Shown: positions 1 to 5,170 of the stretch, piece by piece
Position numbering within the stretch: the stretch's first letter is position 1
Layout: each line of letters starts with the position of its first letter
Assembly: GCA_947624945.1 (NCBI GenBank)
Contig: CANQMJ010000127.1
Coordinates: 1 to 6,922 of the forward strand
Origin: an uncultured Clostridia bacterium
GTDB lineage: Bacteria; Bacillota; Clostridia; Oscillospirales; CAG-272
Length of the DNA stretch: 6,922 nt
Direction: 5' to 3'
The notes under the pieces: generated by a model
Told to the model about the DNA's origin: nothing
The model's database searches: none
The model's input: only the letters and a program-made list of their open reading frames with translations
Translations under genes and position numbers: made by a program

Positions 1-32
1 GAGAAAAAACTTTTTGTAAAAAGTTTTTTCTC
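1..32. repeat. Perfect 15-bp inverted repeat (A/T-rich hairpin)
   Basis: Bases 1-15 and 18-32 are exact reverse complements around a 2-base centre; in practice about 14 bp with a 4-nt loop. The right arm ends in a T run, so it could terminate transcription coming from the left. The right arm and following C-rich tract (about 18-42) also resemble the tail that precedes each repeat unit downstream (about 190-217 and 362-385). This hairpin is therefore probably the end of a further repeat unit lying left of the window. No gene is visible here. Confidence 0.6.
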
Positions 33-35
33 CCC

Positions 36-209
36 CTGCACCCCCTCTTTTTCAAAAACTTTTATGACAAGTTTTCCTTATTTCAAATCAACCGGCAACA
101 ATATCCTCGGAGATAGCTTAAGATAATCACTGATCGGTCCGCTTTTGGAGGGGGGCGGGGCACCTTTTACAAAAAGGGGCTCCGCAATTAAAGAAGTTTT
201 CCGCCCTCT
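36..209. repeat. Tandem intergenic repeat, unit A (~174 bp)
   Basis: First full unit of a tandem repeat family. Landmarks in order are a C-rich start (36-46), the motif CAAAAACTTTTATGACA (53-69), a block ending GGAGATAGCTTAAGAT (109-124), TCCGCTTTTGG (138-148), and a hairpin CCTTTT-ACA-AAAAGG (163-177). An AAGTTTT/C-rich tail follows. The same landmarks recur 173 bp later. It has no plausible reading frame. It looks like a non-coding intergenic repeat of unknown role; a MITE-like or REP-like element is possible. Confidence 0.75.
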
Positions 210-378
210 CTGCACCCTTTTCTTTCAAGAACTTTTATGACAGATTTTCTTTGTTACAAAGTAAACGGAAACAATCTCTTCGGAGATAGCTTGAGATGAT
301 CACTATTTAGTTCGCTTTTGGAGAAGGTAGGGGACACCTTTTACCAAAAGGGGTCCCCGAATAAAAAAAGTTTCCCTC
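210..378. repeat. Tandem intergenic repeat, unit B (~169 bp)
   Basis: Second unit, aligned to unit A with a 173-bp offset (226 against 53, and 311 against 138). It keeps the ACTTTTATGACA motif, the GGAGATAGCTTGAGATGATCAC block, TCGCTTTTGG, and a stronger hairpin at 330-358. That hairpin pairs GGGGAC with GTCCCC and CCTTTT with AAAAGG, with one A/G mismatch between the two parts. Unit B also forms an ATCTC-TTCG-GAGAT tetraloop hairpin at 274-287, only imperfectly present in unit A. Differences from unit A are scattered, so the duplication is not recent. Confidence 0.75.
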
Positions 379-486
379 CCCCTATCTTTTCAAGAACTTT
401 TATGACAAATTTTCTTTTTTCAAATTAACCGAAAACAATATCTTCATGGTGTACCTGAGATGATCACTATTTAGTCCGCTTTTGGT
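379..486. repeat. Tandem intergenic repeat, truncated unit C
   Basis: Third unit, sharing CAAGAACTTTTATGACA (391-407) and TGAGATGATCACTATTTAG with unit B, and ending at TCCGCTTTTGG (475-485). The hairpin half seen in units A and B is missing. Unit C stops 26 bases before the -35 box of the following promoter. The offset to unit B is 164-165 bp, so a few bases were lost inside. No gene is present. Confidence 0.7.
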
Positions 487-511
487 GTGAAACATATAGC
501 GCCCCTTTTTC

Positions 512-540
512 TTGACGCATTTCGCGCGTTGTGATATACT
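512..540 (+). promoter_or_regulatory. Sigma-A type promoter for the TPR/Ig-like surface protein gene
   Basis: TTGACG (512-517), a 17-base spacer, and TATACT (535-540) with an extended -10 TG at 532-533. A T-rich tract precedes the -35 box. It lies about 65 bases upstream of the ATG at 605, giving a leader of roughly 57 nt. The sequence from 505 to 540 matches the promoter at 2245-2280 at 31 of 36 positions. Confidence 0.85.
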
Positions 541-604
541 TTTATATAAGTGAAACAGTCAGCGCTGCCGATCAGGCGCGGATCAGGACTCGGGGGATGC
601 TGCC

Positions 605-2197
605 ATGTCGGAAAAAAAGCTCAACAAAAAACTCATCATAATCGTGTCGATCATCGCGGCAGTCGCGCTTATTGCGACCGTCGCCGTCATCGTCATGCTC
701 TCGCATCGCGAGACTGTCGGCGACGTGCTCGATCTCGGCGACCGCTACATGTCGGAACTCGATTACGAATCCGCTATCCGCGAATATAAACGTGCGATCG
801 AGATCGACCCGAGATCAGAAGACGCGTATCTCAAGCTCGCAGAGGCGTACATAGCTCTCGGTGACGTTGACAGCGCTATCAAAGCCCTCGAGGACGGCTA
901 CGCCGCGACTAACAGCGAGCGCATACTCGCGCGTCTCAATGAGCTGCGCGGCGGTGCCACCGGCGGCGCACATTCGCCCGAGGATGCAGAAAGCATCGTC
1001 ATGGCGAGCACGCCGCAGAGGACGACGTATAACGTCGGAGATGTGCTCGACCTCACCGGCTTGACGCTCACGGTCACGTACAGCGACGGCGCGACCGAGG
1101 TCGTCAGCGACGGCTACACGTGCGAGGTGGAAACGCTCGACGAGGCGGGAACGCAGGAGGTCACCGTCAGATACGGCGGCGCGGAAACAAAGTTTACGGT
1201 GACGGTAGAGGATGTTGCTGAGACCGAGCCTATTGAAACCGAACCCGCCGTGACCGAGCCGCCCGAAACCGAGCCGCCGGTAACCGAGCCGCCGGTAACT
1301 GAGCCGCCGGTGACAGAACCGCCCGTAACAGAGCCGCCCGTGACGGAACCGCCGGTCACCGAACCGCCAGAAACCAAACCGCCGGTTCCGGTGACGCTTT
1401 CGAGCATAAGTATAAGGACGAATCCGAGCAAGACGACATATCAGGTCGGCGAAACGCTCGACACGAGCGGGTTGTCGCTTACTGCAACGTACAGCGACGG
1501 ACACAGCGAGACCGTGACGAGCGGATTTTCGTGCAATCCGATGACGCTCGACTCTGCGGGAGAGCAGACGATCACAGTCACGTACAGCGGCAAGACCGCT
1601 CAATATGTAATTCAAGTCGAAGACATTATGTTTATCGGAATCAGTATCAGAACCGATCCCGAAAAAACCGTTTACTACGTTGGGCAAGAATTTGACCCGA
1701 CGGGATTGACGCTTAACGCCTTATTCAATAACGGGATGACCGAAACGATCACCGACGGCTATACATATTCTCCGGAAAAATTTGACAGTGCAGGAAAGTC
1801 AAACATCACGATCAGCTATCAGGATAAAACCGCAACGTTGGAAGTAACGGTGAACGATGTTCCCGAGCCGATTCCCTATTGGGTCATCTTCACTGAGGGT
1901 TACAGAGGAGACAGGGTCGAATTAACAGTGTTTTATTCGCCTTTTCCGCTTGAAAACACTCCAATTATATGGGATTATTCATTATATTTAAGCAAAGATA
2001 TCGACGGGGAATACGAACAGTATTACCTTGATGAGGATAATTCATGGGCTTACTTTGGTCCGTACGGTCGTTTCACAGACTACGCTTCGAATATAATCGC
2101 GAGCAATTTAGACATCACGGATGTTAACGGAAATGTATTGCTGGAAAAGTCCCCATATGCGGAAATAGACTGGAACAATATAGAAAAATACAAATGA
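605..2197 (+). CDS. Membrane-anchored TPR protein with three Ig-like (Big_3) domains and a PPVTE stalk
   Basis: A 530-residue protein, likely anchored in the membrane and exposed outside the cell. A short Lys-rich N-tail (1-9) precedes one hydrophobic helix (~10-32), so the rest should be extracellular. Two TPR motifs follow (~38-71 and ~72-105, with LDYESAIREYKRAIEIDP typical). Next is an Ig-like domain (~131-203), a Pro/Thr/Glu stalk (~206-262) with six PPVTE repeats, then two more Ig-like domains (~263-340 and ~342-418). All three Ig-like domains carry the YxVG..LD..GL.....YS/NG signature of bacterial Ig group 3. The last ~110 residues (421-530) are rich in Tyr and Trp, and I do not recognise them. 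The start has GGGGG at 592-596, nine bases upstream. From about base 1600 the DNA is visibly more AT-rich, suggesting a mosaic origin. TPRs suggest protein contacts and Ig domains suggest a spacer or adhesion role; no enzyme motif is seen. The gene appears to stand alone. Confidence 0.85.
   Translation: MSEKKLNKKLIIIVSIIAAVALIATVAVIVMLSHRETVGDVLDLGDRYMSELDYESAIREYKRAIEIDPRSEDAYLKLAEAYIALGDVDSAIKALEDGYAATNSERILARLNELRGGATGGAHSPEDAESIVMASTPQRTTYNVGDVLDLTGLTLTVTYSDGATEVVSDGYTCEVETLDEAGTQEVTVRYGGAETKFTVTVEDVAETEPIETEPAVTEPPETEPPVTEPPVTEPPVTEPPVTEPPVTEPPVTEPPETKPPVPVTLSSISIRTNPSKTTYQVGETLDTSGLSLTATYSDGHSETVTSGFSCNPMTLDSAGEQTITVTYSGKTAQYVIQVEDIMFIGISIRTDPEKTVYYVGQEFDPTGLTLNALFNNGMTETITDGYTYSPEKFDSAGKSNITISYQDKTATLEVTVNDVPEPIPYWVIFTEGYRGDRVELTVFYSPFPLENTPIIWDYSLYLSKDIDGEYEQYYLDEDNSWAYFGPYGRFTDYASNIIASNLDITDVNGNVLLEKSPYAEIDWNNIEKYK
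1220..1384 (+). repeat. 15-bp-period in-frame repeat coding for PPVTE stalk
   Basis: In-frame 15-base repeats inside the TPR/Ig protein gene encode variants of E-P-P-V-T, six of them exact PPVTE, between the first and second Ig-like domains. Codons vary between copies (GTA, GTG or GTC for Val; ACC, ACT, ACA or ACG for Thr). The peptide pattern is thus conserved beyond the DNA, so the array is not freshly amplified. A Pro-rich acidic spacer of this type is usual in wall-spanning or surface proteins and may vary in copy number between strains. Confidence 0.85.
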
Positions 2198-2251
2198 ACA
2201 GATAAAGCACATCTTTACTGCCTTTTGACCGTCGGACGCCATCTCTTTTTC

Positions 2252-2280
2252 TTGACAAATTTCGCGCTTTATGGTATACT
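2252..2280 (+). promoter_or_regulatory. Strong promoter upstream of the GNAT gene and its leader terminator
   Basis: TTGACA (2252-2257), exactly 17 bases, then TATACT (2275-2280) with an extended -10 TG at 2272-2273. Transcription should begin near 2287. The stretch 2245-2280 is nearly the same as 505-540, including part of the spacer (ATTTCGCGC). Because it starts after the stop codon of the surface protein gene, the GNAT gene has its own transcription start. Transcripts meet a terminator hairpin within about 50 nt. Confidence 0.85.
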
Positions 2281-2310
2281 CAAACGCAAGTGGGAAAGTC
2301 CCGCAAAGAA

Positions 2311-2333
2311 GCCGCCCCGCCGGGCGGCTTTTT
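2311..2333 (+). terminator. Intrinsic terminator in the GNAT leader (possible attenuator)
   Basis: GCCGCCC (2311-2317) pairs perfectly with GGGCGGC (2322-2328) around a 4-nt loop and is followed by five T (2329-2333). A small hairpin precedes it (2290-2295 with 2299-2304, one G-U pair). The terminator lies between the promoter at 2252-2280 and the GNAT start. It may end read-through from the upstream gene, act as an attenuator for the GNAT gene, or produce a ~45-nt RNA. The region 2198-2371 holds nothing else that I can support. Confidence 0.75.
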
Positions 2334-2371
2334 CCCTGCCGCGCACCGCAACGCGAGAAATGAGACGACGT

Positions 2372-3151
2372 ATGCACTACACAAACGATGACATTCTGCA
2401 TGTCGCCATGACGCAGTCCGCCGTCGACGCAAACTGCCGCGCCGGTGACTTTATGCGCACCGAAAACGTCGTCGTGCAGTCGGCGCCCGACCCGCATGCG
2501 CGAAAATATCTGTCGCTCCCGCTCGAGTGCAACCTCATCTCATACGGAAACAATATCGTCGCCTCGATAAACGAAAAATACCGCGCCGTCGTGACCGATT
2601 ATATTGACCGTTTCCCCGTCGAGCACTGCTTTGAGACGCCGAATCTGCACGTCTTAAACGACGAGCTTCAAAAGGACGGCGTGCGCATCTGCTTTATGGC
2701 GGATTATTTCCTGCCAGACGTCCGCGTGCTTGCGCCGCTCGACTGCATATACAAGACAAAACTGCTTTATCCGGGCGATCTTGCGCCGCTGTACACGCCT
2801 CAGTGGAGCAACGCACTATCCGCGAAGCGGCGCGAGCTCGACGTTCTCGGCGTCGGCGCCTACGACGGCGAAACTCTCGTCGGACTTGCCGCATGCTCCG
2901 CCGACTGTGAAACGATGCACCAGATCGGCATCGACGTTTTGCCCGAATACAGAAGACGCGGCGTCGCATCCGCTCTCACGAGCCGTCTGGCGCTCGAGAT
3001 CTTGGAGCGCGGCAAGGTGCCGTTTTACTGCGCCGCATGGTCGAACATAAAGTCGGTGAGAAACGCGATAAAGAGCGGCTTTCGACCCGCATGGGTCGAG
3101 ATGACGGCGAAAAACGCCTCTTTCGTTGACGAAATGAACGGAATACGGTAA
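2372..3151 (+). CDS. GNAT family N-acetyltransferase with a long N-terminal extension
   Basis: A cytoplasmic acyltransferase predicted to move an acetyl group from acetyl-CoA to an amine; the substrate is unknown. The 259-residue reading has a GNAT fold in its C-terminal half. Residues 158-175 form the strand before the cofactor site (VGAYDGETLVGLAACSADC). Motif A is at 184-205 with the acetyl-CoA loop RRRGVA (194-199), and motif B is at 225-240 (NIKSVRNAIKSGF). The first ~120 residues carry conserved-looking stretches (CNLISYGNNIVASI, HCFETPNLHVLND) that accompany this subfamily in Clostridia, as I recall. The frame is open back to 2225, but that start would place promoter and terminator inside the gene, so I reject it. 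ATG 2372 gives the N-terminus MHYTNDD, with a weak GAG eight bases upstream; ATG 2360 is the alternative. A hairpin without a T run follows the stop (3155-3166), so read-through into the permease gene is likely. Confidence 0.85.
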   Translation: MHYTNDDILHVAMTQSAVDANCRAGDFMRTENVVVQSAPDPHARKYLSLPLECNLISYGNNIVASINEKYRAVVTDYIDRFPVEHCFETPNLHVLNDELQKDGVRICFMADYFLPDVRVLAPLDCIYKTKLLYPGDLAPLYTPQWSNALSAKRRELDVLGVGAYDGETLVGLAACSADCETMHQIGIDVLPEYRRRGVASALTSRLALEILERGKVPFYCAAWSNIKSVRNAIKSGFRPAWVEMTAKNASFVDEMNGIR

Positions 3152-3189
3152 TGAGCCCTCGCGGGCACGTTATAGATAATTAAATACAC

Positions 3190-3194
3190 GGAGG
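3190..3194 (+). promoter_or_regulatory. Ribosome binding site of the permease gene
   Basis: GGAGG eight bases before ATG 3203 is the clearest Shine-Dalgarno site in the window and fixes the permease start. No convincing promoter was found in the 51 bases between the GNAT stop and this start, and no riboswitch would fit there. This supports expression from the GNAT transcript. Confidence 0.85.
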
Positions 3195-3202
3195 ATCAAA
3201 GA

Positions 3203-4543
3203 ATGAAACTCGTCTACGGTGTGAACGACAGACCTAAGCCCATGCAGCTTCTCGCGTTCTCGTTCCAGCAGCTTCTCGCCATCATGGCGGCGACGATCGC
3301 GGTCCCGCGCATCGTCGGCAACGGCATGTCGGCGGCAGCGGCGCTGTTCGGCGCCGGCGTCGGCACTCTCGTCTACCTGCTCTTCACCAAGTTCAAAAGC
3401 CCCGTCTTCCTCGGCTCGTCGTTCGCCTTCATCGGCTCGATGTCGGCAGCGTTCGCGGGAGCCGCGTCCGTCGCTGTCGGTTACCTCGGACTCATAATCG
3501 GCGCGCTGTTCGCGGGACTCGTCTACGTCGTCATCGCGGTCGTCGTCAAATTCGTCGGCGTCGGCTGGGTGAACAAGCTCATGCCCGCGTCCGTCATTGG
3601 TCCGACAGTCGCCATAATCGGACTTTCGCTGTCCGCGAACGCCGTCGGCGACCTCCAGAACGGCGCCGTACTTAACGCTGACGGCGCGTCCGGCGCATCC
3701 GTTTATCTCTGCATCTTCTGCGGGCTTGTGACGCTCGCCGTGACGATGCTCTGCTCCGTCTACGGCAAAAAGATGCTGAAAATGATACCGTTCATCATCG
3801 GCATCGTGTCCGGCTACGCAGTCGCCGCGATACTTACCGCCGTCGGCATCGCCGCCGAGATCCCCGCGATGCAGATAATAGACTTCTCGAAATTCGCGTC
3901 GATGCAGTGGTACCCCGACTTTACATTCATACAGGCATTTAAGGGATTCTCCGAGATCGAGAACGTCGGCGCGTACATTACGACTGTCGCCGTCGCGTAT
4001 GTGCCTGTCGCGTTCGTCGTATTTGCCGAGCACATCGCCGACCACAAGAATCTGTCCTCCATAATCGAGCATGACCTGCTCGAGGATCCGGGTCTGCACC
4101 GCACGCTCCTCGGCGACGGCGTCGGCTCGTTCGCTGGCGCCATCTTCGGCGGCTGCCCGAACACGACGTACGGCGAATCCGTCGGCTGCGTCGCGATAAG
4201 CGGCAACGCGTCCGTCGTGACGATACTCGGCACCGCGATAATGGCGATCGTCATATCGTTCATCGCGCCGTTCTCCACGTTCCTCGCAACGATCCCGCCG
4301 TGCGTGATGGGCGGCGTCTGCATCTCCCTCTACGGCTTCATCGCCGTGTCGGGTCTTAAAATGGTGCAGAAGGTCGACCTCGAGGACAACCGCAATCTGT
4401 TCACCGTCTCCGTTATCCTCATCTCCGGCATCGGCGGTCTTGCGCTCACGATAGGCGCGGTCACTATAACGCCCGTCGCATGCGCCCTTATCCTCGGCAT
4501 ACTGACGAATACGCTTTTGGGAAAAAAGAAAAATAAAACCTGA
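3203..4543 (+). CDS. uraA: NCS2 family nucleobase permease, UraA-like (uracil/xanthine permease)
   Basis: A 446-residue inner-membrane symporter that should import uracil or a related nucleobase with protons for salvage. Most of the protein is hydrophobic segments, as expected for the 14-helix UraA fold. Family landmarks include FQQLLAIMAATIAVP (21-35), FLGSSFAFIGS (69-79), AEHI (275-278, acidic Glu276), DLLEDPGLHRTLLGDG (291-306), PNTTYGESVG (319-328, Glu325) and PPCVMGGV (365-372). Glu276 and Glu325 match the two substrate-binding glutamates of E. coli UraA (Glu241 and Glu290). Asp280 stands where UraA has His245, and Gln23 where UraA has His24. The NCS2 signature ENxGxxxxT reads ESVGCVAIS. 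These changes leave room for xanthine or another base as substrate. The length is normal and the C-terminus is Lys-rich. It is probably transcribed with the GNAT gene 51 nt upstream. The gene symbol reflects family only. Confidence 0.9.
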   Translation: MKLVYGVNDRPKPMQLLAFSFQQLLAIMAATIAVPRIVGNGMSAAAALFGAGVGTLVYLLFTKFKSPVFLGSSFAFIGSMSAAFAGAASVAVGYLGLIIGALFAGLVYVVIAVVVKFVGVGWVNKLMPASVIGPTVAIIGLSLSANAVGDLQNGAVLNADGASGASVYLCIFCGLVTLAVTMLCSVYGKKMLKMIPFIIGIVSGYAVAAILTAVGIAAEIPAMQIIDFSKFASMQWYPDFTFIQAFKGFSEIENVGAYITTVAVAYVPVAFVVFAEHIADHKNLSSIIEHDLLEDPGLHRTLLGDGVGSFAGAIFGGCPNTTYGESVGCVAISGNASVVTILGTAIMAIVISFIAPFSTFLATIPPCVMGGVCISLYGFIAVSGLKMVQKVDLEDNRNLFTVSVILISGIGGLALTIGAVTITPVACALILGILTNTLLGKKKNKT

Positions 4544-4567
4544 ACCGATTTTGGAAAATGAGTGAAA

Positions 4568-4595
4568 CGGCGCGCCGCGATATCACGGCGCGCCG
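4568..4595 (+). terminator. Likely terminator hairpin after the permease gene
   Basis: CGGCGCGCCG at 4568-4577 and again at 4586-4595, separated by 8 bases. The arm is its own reverse complement, so it is both a direct and an inverted repeat and can form a 10-bp GC-rich stem. It sits 25 bases after the permease stop. The tail ATATTATTT is only moderately T-rich, so termination may be weak or Rho-assisted. It directly abuts the first structured repeat. Confidence 0.5.
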
Positions 4596-4599
4596 ATAT

Positions 4600-4893
4600 T
4601 ATTTGCGGAGCAAACCCGCCGCTGTCCAAGCTATGGCGACGAGCCGTAGGCTTCGCAGCTTCACCTACACACACATTGCTCATGCGTTGGCGGCGCGTCC
4701 GGCGTCGGACGCAGACACGACGCTTTGACGGCGCTCTCGACACGTCGCGAGGAAGCTGTTCGCAGAAAGCGATAACGCGGTCTGCGCCCCGACACCTCTT
4801 TTGCCGCAGACTCGATAACATCGACGAACACACTGTGTCGCTTTCGGGGATTATTAAGGGGCTCTTTCCCGACTTGGAAAGAGCCCCTTAATA
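4600..4893 (+). repeat. Structured repeat element, copy 1 (possible non-coding RNA)
   Basis: A ~290-base element matching the reverse complement of 5130-5426 along nearly its whole length. Shared blocks are GTCCAA (4624-4629), GCCGTAGGCTTC (4643-4654), a 34-nt perfect block (4729-4762), ATAACGCGGTCTGCGCCCC (4772-4790) and GATAACATCGA (4814-4824). Hairpins sit at TTTGC-GGA-GCAAA (4602-4614), GCGTCC/GGACGC (4695-4712) and CTCG/CGAG (4736-4751). A terminal 18-bp stem (4852-4869 with 4876-4893) ends the element. Spacing to copy 2 differs by single bases, so it is not a conserved protein. The strand given is arbitrary. It may be a structured RNA or a mobile-element remnant; I do not recognise the family. 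Confidence 0.7.
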
Positions 4894-4936
4894 CGCGTGT
4901 ATTCGTCGTGCGAAGGACGAAATATTCAGTTTACGA

Positions 4937-5170
4937 TGTGAGCGTACTCGTTCAACCGTTTCCATAACTGGTTTCTCCCACACTTTTCGCGTAGCGAAAA
5001 CGTGTCGTAGCTCCGAACGTAGTGAGGAGATACTGCTCACACGCGGTTCATTGTGCGGTCTGTCCCCACCGGCAGCTACCTTTGACTACCTGACGTGGTG
5101 ACGTCTTTCACACCTACAAATTGGTTTTTGACAAGGGGGACTTTCTCGCAAGAAAGTCCCCCTTGTCGAA
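4937..5170 (+). repeat. Structured repeat element, degenerate shortened copy (middle)
   Basis: Weaker third copy on the + strand. It keeps the opening hairpin TTTTCGC-GTA-GCGAAAA (4984-5000) preceded by CCACAC, as in copy 2. A stretch like CGTCGCGAGGA reads here CGTAGTGAGGA (5019-5029). GCGGTCTG (5055-5062) follows, then the terminal stem, 75 bases later as in both other copies. About 100 bases between the opening hairpin and GCGGTCTG are missing. It shares its terminal stem (5130-5146 with 5151-5167) with copy 2 on the other strand. A long-range stem (4937-4949 with 5027-5041) encloses its opening hairpin. The alignment is by eye and weaker than that between copies 1 and 2. Confidence 0.5.
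5130..5167. repeat. 17-bp perfect hairpin shared by two repeat copies
   Basis: GACAAGGGGGACTTTCT (5130-5146) pairs perfectly with 5151-5167 around the loop CGCA. On the + strand it extends by a T-G wobble and two T-A pairs to 5127/5170. It has no T run after it on either strand, so it is not a standard intrinsic terminator. It corresponds in position to the stem at 4852-4893 but has a different sequence. Confidence 0.85.

Noticed and set aside
36..486. CRISPR array
   Set aside because: Units are ~170 bp, diverged, and directly adjacent with no spacer pattern.
815..1687. Long minus-strand open frames opposite the surface protein gene (290 and 105 codons)
   Set aside because: These are shadows of a GC-rich, repetitive coding region; the Gly/Ser/Val/Thr repeats mirror PPVTE codons, and no ribosome binding site supports them.
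2225..2371. N-terminal extension of the acetyltransferase to ATG 2225 (308 residues)
   Set aside because: It would place a consensus promoter and an intrinsic terminator inside the coding sequence, and the added residues look like translated non-coding DNA (Lys/Arg/Pro-rich).
3126..3180. Separate promoter for the permease (TTGACG at 3126, TATAGAT near 3171)
   Set aside because: The spacing between the boxes is about 40 bases, far from 17, and no other -35 box fits.
3170..4099. 309-codon minus-strand open frame opposite the permease
   Set aside because: The Asp/Arg/Glu/His-rich translation is typical of an antisense shadow, while the + strand encodes a clear NCS2 protein.
4562..4891. Open frame of 109 codons over repeat copy 1
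   Set aside because: Arg-rich low-complexity translation and no ribosome binding site. One-base indels against copy 2 break the frame, so only the DNA/RNA structure is conserved.
5130..5167. Intrinsic terminator
   Set aside because: The stem is strong, but neither strand has a T run after it; the five T lie before the stem on the + strand.
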